Both the position numbers and the translations under genes were made by a program. The notes below the pieces were generated by a model. It did no database searches, was not told the DNA's origin, and saw only the letters and a program-made list of their open reading frames with translations. Positions 11,248 to 19,029 of a stretch of DNA of 30,939 nucleotides are shown here, one piece after another. Position 1 is the first letter of the stretch; the number at the start of each line of letters is the position of its first letter. This DNA is from a virus, in IMG/VR virus record IMGVR_UViG_3300005821_000007, positions 1 to 30,939 of that record; one strand, written 5' to 3'.

Positions 11248-13638
11248 ATGAGTGATCCCTTCCTATATCTTGAGGACCTTATAAAGGCCGGAACCGATGG
11301 ACCCCTAATTGCTGGTAAAGGCACTAAGGGTTCTGTCGCTGGGCCTAAGACTTCTGCTCCCAAGGATGGGCCGCTAACCCTTCCTAAGGGTCCAGGTGCC
11401 TCGGCAAAGCCTGCGGGTCCAACCAAGATGAAGACCCCAACACCTCCTGGTGGTTGGGATGTTTATCGTGGCTCTGGCGTTCCTCCTGCCGACGCTGGGT
11501 ATTCTCTCATTGATGGTAAGTATAAGCGACCTATGGGTTCTGGAGGAAAGGGCAAAGCCGCTCCAGAAGATGATCCTAAGAAGACGAAGGGCGCTGCGGC
11601 AGACCCCGCATCCACTGCTGCTGGCGAAGAGGCTCCTCCACCTAAGAAAGGGAAGGCAGCCGACAAAGAGGCTGTTCAAGCCCAAGAGGCTAGTCAGAAG
11701 CCAGAAAAGAAGTTAGCAACTTCCGGCAAGGAGTCCGGTCCTGTTGGTTCCTCCGCTGCTAAGATTGAAGAGTCAAAGCAAGCAACATCTCTTGGTACAG
11801 ACGATTCTGCTATGCAAGGTCTTGAGGCAGCCGCCCAAGACGTGAGCGGTGGCAAGAAGAAGGCACCCGCCAAGAAGAAGGCAGGAGCCAAGAAGGCAGG
11901 AGCCAAGAAGGCAGGAGCCAAGAAGGCAGGAGCCAAGAAGGCACCCGCTAAGAAGAAGGCACCCGCTAAGAAGGCACCCGCTAAGAAGGCACCCGCTAAG
12001 AAGAAGGCACCCGCTAAGAAGGCTGCTCCTAAAGCTGTTCCGGCCTCTTCCCCAGAACAGAAGCTGTCACGAGACTTGCACAAGAAGCAGTCTAAAGAAC
12101 TAGTAGCTTCCATCAAAGCACACCTCGATTCCGGGTCAGTGGATTCCGCGAAGGAGAAGCAGCTTGAGTCAGTTCTCTCCATTCTGCAAGACAAAGCTGT
12201 TATGAGACACATGCCCTCCTCTGACCAGAAGAAGGCTCTTGCTCTAGCTAAGAAAGTTGCAGGCGAGCACGGAAAACCAATTAAGCAGCCTACAGCTAAA
12301 GACTTCAACCTGGATATAAAAGACGCGGACAAGTTCGCAGATTCCGGGAACTGGGACAAAGCAGAGGCTCATTTGGCTTCCGTTTATGATAAGGCTCAGC
12401 ATATACAAGACCCAGACCAACGAAGAGCGGTTACGCAGAGAGTTGGCGCTAAGGTAAAAGCGATTGACAAGAAGCGTAGGACTCAGGAAAACCAGATTCA
12501 GCGCGGCGAGGACAAAGCAGCCAAGGCTAAACTCAAGGAAGAAGCCGCCGCTGCCAAGCTCGCACCAGTGCCCGTTACCACAGATGAGCAGGCTATCGAG
12601 CGGGATATGCACAAGCAGTCCGCCGCAGAGCTAATCGCCACCATCAACGAGCACCTGGATGCAGGAGCTGATGTGGATGATGCAAAGCGCGACCAGCTTG
12701 CAAGCGTTATAGGGGTTTTGGAAAAGCAAGGCGACATAAAGGATATGCCCTCTAAAGAAGAGAAGCAGGCATTGTCCGTAGCTAAGAAGGCGGCAGGTGA
12801 GTTCTCTAAGCCTTACAAGCCACCAAAGGAAGACCCACAAAAGAAGTCCCCTGAAAAGCCCAAGACCAACTATGCCGCTAAGTTCAACAGCGGAATGGCA
12901 GCGGGCACTCGCATAGGCCATGCAGCGGCAACCACAGCGGGAGCCGGGGGAATAGCCTCCACCACAATAGATTACGCATCTAGCGGTGCTGTAAACGCAG
13001 GACACCACTTATTGAGTGGTGGAAAAGTAGAAGCTCCAGCATCATCAGCCGCAAAGGCTCCAAAAAAGGGAGCAGAAGTCGAGCAGTCATCCATGAAGAC
13101 AGAGAAATCACTTGAACTGTATCTAGACGTAGATATGATAAAAGCAGTACAATCCCCAAACATTGGTACCTCCTCTACTACTGGAAGCCGAGCTAAGATG
13201 AAGCACGAGGCCTCTTACGACAAGCGACCAGCGGGCATCGCTAGCGCAGGCCTAGTAACCAAAGAAGACCCCGACCAAAAGAGGAAGACCTCTGGCGGCG
13301 GTGAAACTGTTTCGGAAGACATTGACGAGAAGCTCAAGTTCAAGAAAGAGGAAGAAGAGGATAAGGATGATAAGGATACAGAGAAGTCTCTAGTGACCGC
13401 TCCTAACCCTACCGATTTCTTGAAGTCTTTGAACAAAGACGTGCGGGAAGAACTAAAGATGTTTCTTCCAAACGACATGGAAACCAACTTCATGGTGGAT
13501 ATTCTAGAGTACGACCCAATTCTTGTCTCCAAGGGACAGCTGTCCATCAAAGGCAGGGATCGTCACCGCTTCAACGAGTGGGCACAAGAGCGCCTACACA
13601 AGTCTATTGCTTCTCTAAATGAGAGGGTATCAAGCTAA
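11248..13638 (+). CDS. large Lys/Ala-rich head-operon protein with duplicated domain
   Basis: A 796-residue protein, mostly disordered by composition. Residues about 202-260 are a histone-H1-like run of KKAPAKK and KKAGAKK units. Two similar ~75-residue helical units follow, one near residue 272 ([20 protein letters not shown]) and one near 452 ([20 protein letters not shown]), each ending in a Pro-rich [10 protein letters not shown] or [10 protein letters not shown]. An alpha-helical Gly/Ala segment follows at about 545-590. The region EKSLELYLD near residue 620 carries a peptide shared with neighbouring proteins. The C-terminus (about 710-796) looks globular. It immediately precedes the portal, with a TAATG overlap. 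DNA binding through the basic run, or an internal head protein, is inference. Confidence 0.8.
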   Translation: MSDPFLYLEDLIKAGTDGPLIAGKGTKGSVAGPKTSAPKDGPLTLPKGPGASAKPAGPTKMKTPTPPGGWDVYRGSGVPPADAGYSLIDGKYKRPMGSGGKGKAAPEDDPKKTKGAAADPASTAAGEEAPPPKKGKAADKEAVQAQEASQKPEKKLATSGKESGPVGSSAAKIEESKQATSLGTDDSAMQGLEAAAQDVSGGKKKAPAKKKAGAKKAGAKKAGAKKAGAKKAPAKKKAPAKKAPAKKAPAKKKAPAKKAAPKAVPASSPEQKLSRDLHKKQSKELVASIKAHLDSGSVDSAKEKQLESVLSILQDKAVMRHMPSSDQKKALALAKKVAGEHGKPIKQPTAKDFNLDIKDADKFADSGNWDKAEAHLASVYDKAQHIQDPDQRRAVTQRVGAKVKAIDKKRRTQENQIQRGEDKAAKAKLKEEAAAAKLAPVPVTTDEQAIERDMHKQSAAELIATINEHLDAGADVDDAKRDQLASVIGVLEKQGDIKDMPSKEEKQALSVAKKAAGEFSKPYKPPKEDPQKKSPEKPKTNYAAKFNSGMAAGTRIGHAAATTAGAGGIASTTIDYASSGAVNAGHHLLSGGKVEAPASSAAKAPKKGAEVEQSSMKTEKSLELYLDVDMIKAVQSPNIGTSSTTGSRAKMKHEASYDKRPAGIASAGLVTKEDPDQKRKTSGGGETVSEDIDEKLKFKKEEEEDKDDKDTEKSLVTAPNPTDFLKSLNKDVREELKMFLPNDMETNFMVDILEYDPILVSKGQLSIKGRDRHRFNEWAQERLHKSIASLNERVSS
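11853..12023 (+). repeat. 15-base coding tandem repeats ([10 protein letters not shown])
   Basis: Four identical 15-base units (GCAGGAGCCAAGAAG) at 11881-11940, followed by similar GCACCCGCTAAGAAG units. They encode the histone-H1-like basic run, and the near-identical DNA suggests recent expansion by slippage. Confidence 0.9.
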
Positions 13639-15410
13639 TGTCCGATGACTGGAATGACCTAATCTCCTCTTGGAACAACCAGACCCAGGTTGTGCCCTCT
13701 ATGGTAAGAGAGCACATCGCCAAGTCTCGCTTGAAGCCAGAAGATGCTGCTCGCGGACTGCGCACGCAGATGTTCGACCCTCTTGCAATTCAATACGCAA
13801 TGGGGTTCAAGGACCGTAAGTACTCCCTCACCTATGATGTTCTCAAGCGCATCCCTCATCAGGTTTCCGTAATCTCCGCTATCCTTCAGACGCGCTGCAA
13901 CCAGGTAGCCGCGTTCAGTGTGCCTTACCGTTCCTCAAAGAGCGTAGGGTACACCATCAAGCACAAAGACCCAAGCCACCTCACAACCAAGTCCGAGGTT
14001 GAGTTTATCAAGGACCTGGAGCGTTTCATCTACAACTGTGGATATGACGAGCCTAACCCCTACAATAACAATAAGCGTGATGACTTCGAGAGCTTTCTCA
14101 AGAAGATTGTCCGTGACTCCCTCCAGTATGACCAGACTTGCGTAGAGGTCATTCCTGACCGCCGTGGCGCACCTTACGAGTTCATGGCTGTGGATGCTGC
14201 TACGATTCGTATCGCTGCGGTAGATACACCTTTCGGCCCTAACGACTCCTGGCATGGGCGCTCCCAGAACTTCAGTGGCCGCGTGCTCGCTGAGATGGAC
14301 CAAGACCCTAACAGGCACCCATACCGTCACCTGAAGATGTATGAGGGCAGCAAGTACGACAAGAAGGCTGACTTCGTCCAGATTATCAACGGCCAGATTG
14401 AAACCGTTTACACCCGCGAAGAGATGATCTTCGGTGTGCGTAACCCACGAACTGACATCTACATCCAGGGCTACGGCTATGGAGAGCTTGAGCAGTTGGT
14501 TACAACCATCACCGCTCACCTCTACGCAGAGGAATACAACCGTCGCTTCTTCAGCCAGGGCTCTGCTCCTAAGGGCATCCTGAACTTCAAGGGCGACTCC
14601 ATGACCCCCGACCAGCTAGAAGGGTTCCGCCGTCAGTGGCGTGCGAACCTTGAGGGTGTGGACAACGCCTGGAGAACTCCTATCCTCCAGTCTGAGCAGG
14701 GCGTGGATTGGGTAGACCTCAACCCCACCAACAAGGACATGGAATATGGTTCCTGGTTGGAATACCTCATCAAGATCACTTGTGGTGTGTTCCTTATCGA
14801 CCCAGCCGAGATCAACTTCGATCTCAAGGGCGGCGTCTCGCAGACACCTCTGTTTGAGTCCTCGCAGGAGTGGAAGCTCAAGGCATCTCGTGACCGAGGC
14901 CTCAAGCCCCTTCTTCGCTTCTTGGCCAAGCTCATCAACGAGAACATCATCAGCCAGATTGATGACCGCTACGTATTCGACTTCGCCGGTCTTGAGGAGC
15001 TGACAGAGCAAGAGAAGCACACCCTCCGCACGGAGCAGGTGGCTTCCTACCTCACCCTAAATGAGGTTCGCCGCTCTGATGACCTTCCTGACCTAGAGCA
15101 TGGTGACATGCCAATGAACCCAACCTACCTGCAGGCTATTCAGATGAAGCAGCAGGCAGAGCAGGCAGAGCAGCAGATGGAGCAGCAGAACCAACAAGCA
15201 GAGGCTCAGGCCGCTCAGATGGAGCAGCAAGCCCAAGCTGCCGCTGGCGGCGAAGAAGGAGACCCAGGCCAGGGAGAGCCTGAGGACAACGTTGATGCTC
15301 CTCAGTACAGCGACTCCTTCGGCAAGTCCCTAGTTCTGCCTCAGTCGGATGGCAAGTATCTTGAGATTGCACTGGATGACCTAGACGACTGGAAAGATAG
15401 TGTGAGATGA
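13638..15410 (+). CDS. portal protein
   Basis: A 590-residue protein with the features of tailed-phage portals: an N-terminal region with RIPHQVSVISAILQTRCNQV, a central stem region with YAEEYNRRFFSQGSAPKGIL, and the conserved downstream WRTPILQSEQGVDWVDLNP then EYGSWLEYLIKITCGVFLIDP. The portal forms the dodecameric ring at one head vertex through which DNA enters and leaves. The C-terminal 100 residues contain a Gln/Glu/Ala coiled stretch and the shared GKSLVL peptide with KYLEIALDDLDDW. The length is normal for myovirus-type portals. It overlaps the genes on both sides. Confidence 0.9.
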   Translation: MSDDWNDLISSWNNQTQVVPSMVREHIAKSRLKPEDAARGLRTQMFDPLAIQYAMGFKDRKYSLTYDVLKRIPHQVSVISAILQTRCNQVAAFSVPYRSSKSVGYTIKHKDPSHLTTKSEVEFIKDLERFIYNCGYDEPNPYNNNKRDDFESFLKKIVRDSLQYDQTCVEVIPDRRGAPYEFMAVDAATIRIAAVDTPFGPNDSWHGRSQNFSGRVLAEMDQDPNRHPYRHLKMYEGSKYDKKADFVQIINGQIETVYTREEMIFGVRNPRTDIYIQGYGYGELEQLVTTITAHLYAEEYNRRFFSQGSAPKGILNFKGDSMTPDQLEGFRRQWRANLEGVDNAWRTPILQSEQGVDWVDLNPTNKDMEYGSWLEYLIKITCGVFLIDPAEINFDLKGGVSQTPLFESSQEWKLKASRDRGLKPLLRFLAKLINENIISQIDDRYVFDFAGLEELTEQEKHTLRTEQVASYLTLNEVRRSDDLPDLEHGDMPMNPTYLQAIQMKQQAEQAEQQMEQQNQQAEAQAAQMEQQAQAAAGGEEGDPGQGEPEDNVDAPQYSDSFGKSLVLPQSDGKYLEIALDDLDDWKDSVR

Positions 15411-15913
15411 CTCGTAAGCTAGCCTATAGGACAGCCTTTCGGGGCCTGCCTATTTCTGTGGAGAACAGGGCTGGCTCATACCGCTACTGGTATGATCCAC
15501 ACGCAGAAGAAGAAGGCAAGACGAAACAGAAGTACCCCTATGGGTATATCAGAAGTACCCTTGGTACTGACGGGGATGAAGTAGATATCTACTTGGGACC
15601 AGATAAGGACTCAGAGCAGGTTTTTGTGATCACGCAACACAAGGCCCCTGACTTCAAGAAGGTAGATGAGCAGAAGGTAATGTTGGGGTTTTCCTCGGCT
15701 AAGGCAGCGAAGGCTGCTTATTTGAAGCATTTTGATGACCCCCGATTCTTCGGTAGTATGAAAGAACTGACAATGGATGAATTCAAGAAAAAGCTACAGG
15801 AGAAGAAGGGCAAGCTCATTAAAGCCCAACAGCCCCTGTATCTGCGCAAGTCCGTGGTGGGAAGTAATACACCCAGACTGCCAAAGCTGTATCTAAGCCC
15901 TGGAAAAGTGTAA
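15407..15913 (+). CDS. phage inorganic pyrophosphatase-like (InPase) domain protein
   Basis: A 168-residue protein that matches the pattern of the phage InPase domain often found in polyvalent virion proteins: YPYGYIRSTLGTDGDEVDIYL, then VFVITQHKAPDFKKVDEQKV and MLGFSSAKAAKAAYLKHF, with acidic residues of DGDEVD as likely metal ligands. Here it is a separate gene, coupled to the portal by an ATGA overlap. The C-terminal tail has two LYL peptides (QPLYLRKS, KLYLSPGK) like those in neighbouring head proteins. Pyrophosphatase activity is by analogy only. Confidence 0.75.
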   Translation: MTRKLAYRTAFRGLPISVENRAGSYRYWYDPHAEEEGKTKQKYPYGYIRSTLGTDGDEVDIYLGPDKDSEQVFVITQHKAPDFKKVDEQKVMLGFSSAKAAKAAYLKHFDDPRFFGSMKELTMDEFKKKLQEKKGKLIKAQQPLYLRKSVVGSNTPRLPKLYLSPGKV

Positions 15914-15920
15914 GACTAAG

Positions 15921-15929
15921 TGTTATACT
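15921..15929 (+). promoter_or_regulatory. extended -10 promoter
   Basis: TGT-TATACT (-10 at 15924-15929) in the short gap after the InPase gene, 22 bases before the next ATG; the -35 position (TGGAAA) is poor. The same TATACT is seen at the other promoters. Confidence 0.45.
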
Positions 15930-15950
15930 GCTATGGAGTGTATTCTATAA

Positions 15951-16655
15951 ATGCCTGCTTTTAAATCACCCAACCCCGGCCCAATCTCTAAAGAGGTTGA
16001 CAGGGCTGCTTATATGAACAAGGGCGAGAAGCTCGTTGGTGGAAAGGGCGACAACCGCCCCGATTCTGACTTCTGCCCAGTTCAGCTCAAGGCTGGTATC
16101 AAAGTAGAGATGGAACACACCAACGACAGAGCCAAAGCCAAAGAGATTGTCAAAGACCATCTCACCGAGAGCAAAGATTACTACGAGCATCTAGACAAGA
16201 TGGAAGATAAGATGAAAGATACCGAAAAAAGCTTAGGCCGAGCAAACGACCTTATCAAGTCTATTAGGGAAACAATCCCCGCTCCCGCTGAGGAGTACGA
16301 CATTGTCACGCCAGAGCCCGCTCCCGAGCCTGAGCCCGTCTCTATTCTTGCCAAGGCTTTGAAGGCCATCGCTGTTATCGGCCTTAGCCGTAGAGCGCGC
16401 ATGGATGCTGCCTACACCGTAGGCGTTGGCCAGGGTAAGCAAGTAGCTACTCCTTTCGCCACAGAAGACCTTTCTGGACAAGACTTGAGCATTGGTGTTC
16501 CTAAAGAGCAGCTCCGCCCAGCCCACGAGCCTCCTGTTGTTCCTGTTCGTAGAGTTGAGACTCCCAGCGAGATCGCACCCAAGCCTTGCAGCGACCACAC
16601 ATACGCCACCCCCGATAATGGCACAGCCCCCGCCAAGCCTTTCTGGAGACGCTAA
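15951..16655 (+). CDS. DUF5661-like head-operon protein
   Basis: A 234-residue protein. Residues about 40-88 (QLKAGIKVEMEHTNDRAKA and EIVKDHLTESKDYYEHLDKM) match the short DUF5661 domain seen in phage and bacterial proteins, with GIKVEMEHT and DHLTE as landmarks. This is followed by EKSLGRANDLIKSIRE, a Pro/Glu stretch, a small helical segment (about 125-150) and a Pro-rich tail. Start codon with GGAGTG upstream. It overlaps the next gene in TAATG. Role in the virion is inferred from context only. Confidence 0.75.
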   Translation: MPAFKSPNPGPISKEVDRAAYMNKGEKLVGGKGDNRPDSDFCPVQLKAGIKVEMEHTNDRAKAKEIVKDHLTESKDYYEHLDKMEDKMKDTEKSLGRANDLIKSIRETIPAPAEEYDIVTPEPAPEPEPVSILAKALKAIAVIGLSRRARMDAAYTVGVGQGKQVATPFATEDLSGQDLSIGVPKEQLRPAHEPPVVPVRRVETPSEIAPKPCSDHTYATPDNGTAPAKPFWRR

Positions 16656-17095
16656 TGGACAAACGTTTATACATTAGAGCAGACTTGCTCAGCAAGAGCA
16701 AAGAACAGACCGGAGAGCACGCAGGAGGCACCTACGTTGCCCGCGTTGTAACCGGTACCGAGAAGGACGGCTCCCCGCAGTATCGTTACTTCCGCTCCCA
16801 AGCTGACTACAATAAGTACCTCAGCCAGCAGAGAGATGCCAAGAAGAAGGGCAAGAATCTCGGCCAGGGCAAGAAGACCAAGACTGGCGCTAAGGGCGAG
16901 AAGGGTCCTTCTCACGATGAGAAGCTCCGCTCTAAGCTAAAGGAGCAGCAGGAAAGCTCCTCCACAAAAACAAACAGTAACCCATCCAAGAAACTAAGTG
17001 AGTCACACAGCAAGAAGAGAAGCTTGTTTAGTGGTGGCTCCAAGAAGGCCCAGAAAAGCCTCACATTGTACCTAGGAGATATTGATGTCGAATAA
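16655..17095 (+). CDS. small basic head-operon protein
   Basis: A 146-residue, very Lys-rich protein. The start MDKRLYIRADLLSKSK and the end QKSLTLYLGDIDVE are both versions of the peptide shared among neighbours. Between them is a compact domain (GGTYVARVVTGTEKDGSPQY, RYFRSQADYNKYL) followed by a long basic disordered run. It could contact DNA or serve as an internal head protein. No family recognised. Coupled to both neighbours by overlaps. Confidence 0.7.
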   Translation: MDKRLYIRADLLSKSKEQTGEHAGGTYVARVVTGTEKDGSPQYRYFRSQADYNKYLSQQRDAKKKGKNLGQGKKTKTGAKGEKGPSHDEKLRSKLKEQQESSSTKTNSNPSKKLSESHSKKRSLFSGGSKKAQKSLTLYLGDIDVE

Positions 17096-17603
17096 CCTTC
17101 CCCGAAGACCAGTTCGTTTCGTTGAACAAAACGAAGAGCTGTTGAAGTCCCAAGAGGGCATCGCAGGTCAGAGACAGGGCGCGACTGACTTCAGTGAAGA
17201 TCAGCCAGTGGCTCAGATCTCTCGCCCAACTGCCCAGTATCGCACCCCAATCGACCGCGTTAGCGGCAACGAGTTCTTCCGCCGATACCTTTCTGGCGAA
17301 CTCGACATGGGATACGCAGTCAGCAAAGTTGTTGATGCTCTTCACCGCGCCAAAGATGGTGGCGGAGTAGACCAGCTAAACAACGAGGAAAAGACTTGCC
17401 TAAGCATTCTCTTCCCTCAGCAGTTTCATGGTATGGAGAACGCCTATGTTTCCGGTACCATCGCTGCAGTACAGCTTAGAATTCAACCAGAAGAGATTAT
17501 GGCAATCCGAGTTGAAGTAGCTAAGCACGTACAGGAAGAGATGAACTACAACGCCGGTCGCGGTGGTGGTTCTGCCGCAGGTCGTCACCAGACTCGTTCG
17601 TAA
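17085..17603 (+). CDS. hypothetical head-operon protein
   Basis: A 172-residue protein. The ATG at 17085 has AGGAGATATTG upstream; a TTG one codon earlier is less likely. The N-terminal 60 residues are polar and probably flexible; residues about 65-155 are helical (GYAVSKVVDALHRAKDGG, EEIMAIRVEVAKHVQEEM). The tail is Gly-rich. The first 11 bases overlap the preceding gene. No family recognised. Confidence 0.7.
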   Translation: MSNNLPRRPVRFVEQNEELLKSQEGIAGQRQGATDFSEDQPVAQISRPTAQYRTPIDRVSGNEFFRRYLSGELDMGYAVSKVVDALHRAKDGGGVDQLNNEEKTCLSILFPQQFHGMENAYVSGTIAAVQLRIQPEEIMAIRVEVAKHVQEEMNYNAGRGGGSAAGRHQTRS

Positions 17604-17604
17604 T

Positions 17605-17811
17605 ATGAAAGTCAAGACAAATCTCTCGGCTGAGGAACTAAACCTCGTCAGCAAAGGGCTGAGTCGTCTTGCAGCTAAACAGCAGGAGGACGGCCAGTTC
17701 GTCCCAAACAACGCAGCGGAGAGAGAGCTGCTAGCCTCAGCTACCGACTCGCTGGAGGAAATGCTGCTTAGTCTGAAATACCAAGTATCTGAAATGTTCA
17801 AAGGGGAGTGA
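17605..17811 (+). CDS. small helical protein, unknown
   Basis: A 68-residue protein predicted to be two helices (SAEELNLVSKGLSRLAAKQQ and LASATDSLEEMLLSLKYQV), like a helical hairpin. One base separates its ATG from the preceding stop. Nothing links it to a family. Confidence 0.6.
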   Translation: MKVKTNLSAEELNLVSKGLSRLAAKQQEDGQFVPNNAAERELLASATDSLEEMLLSLKYQVSEMFKGE

Positions 17812-17821
17812 AAGGCCGTAT

Positions 17822-18517
17822 GTGCGTTACCTTCTAGTTCTCCTACTCGTTCTTTGCAGTTGTAATCACCTCCCCAAACCTGTTATACCAGGGAAGCAGG
17901 TAGGCAACTCTTCGAACTCAACGGTTGCCTTGGTAGCCCCTACTAGCTTCTTTGATAAGGAAGGAGACCAGTGGGCTTTCTGCACGGGCTCCTTTATTAG
18001 CGAATATGAAGTATTGACGGCCAATCATTGCGTAACAGAGATAGGCGATAGAATAAACGTAGCCACCTATAGCGATTACGCGGCTACAGACGGAACCTTC
18101 GAGAAGAGACACTTCACAACGTTCCAAGTAATAAAGATGTATAAGTCAGCGGATCTAGCGCTGCTTAGGATTGTAAAAGAAGAGAGATCACGTTTACCTG
18201 CCCACTCGGTTATTCACGTTGGGCACAGAGCCCCTCACGTAGGGGAGAAGGTCTACATCGTAGGCCACCCAAACTCCGCCCTCTGGTCGTACACAGTTGG
18301 TATCGTATCAAGCGGGATTAGGCTCATTGAGAAGTTCGGAAAGTCAAGCAAGTTCTTTCAGCACCAAACCCCGGTTTTCGAGGGTAACTCAGGTGGACCA
18401 GTAATAACCATGAATGGGGAACTCGTAGGAGTAGTATCTCTTTACACCCCAGGAGTCAGTCAGCTAAACCTCTCAGTCCACTTGGACGAAATTAGAGAGT
18501 TCCTAGGAAGAAAATAA
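17822..18517 (+). CDS. trypsin-like serine protease lipoprotein
   Basis: A 231-residue protease of the chymotrypsin/HtrA fold. The triad is visible: His69 in LTANHCV, Asp111 in SADLALL and Ser190 in GNSGGP. It begins with GTG (AAAGG upstream); the N-terminus MRYLLVLLLVLCSC is a short lipoprotein signal (LVLC-S-C), so the enzyme should be exported and lipidated in the host envelope. There is no PDZ domain. It sits in the middle of the head operon, after a small helical protein and before a KSL-motif protein, an unusual place for a secreted protease. A prohead maturation role is less likely because a separate prohead protease lies at 26668. Confidence 0.88.
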   Translation: MRYLLVLLLVLCSCNHLPKPVIPGKQVGNSSNSTVALVAPTSFFDKEGDQWAFCTGSFISEYEVLTANHCVTEIGDRINVATYSDYAATDGTFEKRHFTTFQVIKMYKSADLALLRIVKEERSRLPAHSVIHVGHRAPHVGEKVYIVGHPNSALWSYTVGIVSSGIRLIEKFGKSSKFFQHQTPVFEGNSGGPVITMNGELVGVVSLYTPGVSQLNLSVHLDEIREFLGRK

Positions 18518-18518
18518 C

Positions 18519-19016
18519 ATGTCAGAATACAAAGATTCGCCCAAGCCATTGCGACAAAGTGACCCTAACCCCCTTTTCAAAGAGGCGGATGATGGTTATG
18601 TTATCAAAGGTAGGACAGCGATTGAGCGACAAAGAGATGCCGATGGAACTGGCTATTCTTCCCGCCGCCCAAGCTCTGTTGAACCTAAGGACTACAGCCT
18701 TTACGTTGAGGCGGACAAAGTCAGCAAGTCTAAGTCCCTCTCCACTAAAGAAGAGATTGACCCAGACGAGGTAATCAAGTCGTACATGACCAAAGCCTCG
18801 TTGCCCCCAAACCCAGCTTTGGACAAGGGCTGCGATGAAGACGACGAAGATACCGAAAAAGCTGTGGTTTCCGTAGACGGGAAGAAGCCAAGCAGCCTGG
18901 ATGTCATCACCAGCACCCCTAAAAAACCCAAAGCTTCCACGGATCGCAACCGCACGGGGGGTCCAAACAACACTCCTCGATTTGGCATGGCCAACCTTAC
19001 TACACCTAAGAAGTAA
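18519..19016 (+). CDS. head-operon protein with shared KSL peptides
   Basis: A 165-residue, charged and probably disordered protein, with KDYSLYVEADKVSKSKSLST and DTEKAVVSVDG variants of the shared peptide and a Cys-Asp-Glu run (CDEDDEDTE). It begins one base after the protease stop and ends 13 bases before the MuF gene. No family recognised; by position and composition it may be an internal head component. Confidence 0.65.
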   Translation: MSEYKDSPKPLRQSDPNPLFKEADDGYVIKGRTAIERQRDADGTGYSSRRPSSVEPKDYSLYVEADKVSKSKSLSTKEEIDPDEVIKSYMTKASLPPNPALDKGCDEDDEDTEKAVVSVDGKKPSSLDVITSTPKKPKASTDRNRTGGPNNTPRFGMANLTTPKK

Positions 19017-19029
19017 AATAAGATAAACG

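Noticed and set aside
11881-12020. Regular 15-base repeats as a CRISPR array
   Set aside because: There are no spacers; the units are contiguous and in frame, encoding a basic protein run.
11694-12359. Open frame on the minus strand opposite the Lys/Ala-rich gene
   Set aside because: It is a shadow of repetitive GCA/AAG coding sequence, has no plausible start signal and is of low complexity.
13935-14519. Open frame of 194 codons on the minus strand opposite the portal gene
   Set aside because: The portal reading is strongly supported by motifs, and the opposite frame has no family pattern or ribosome binding site.
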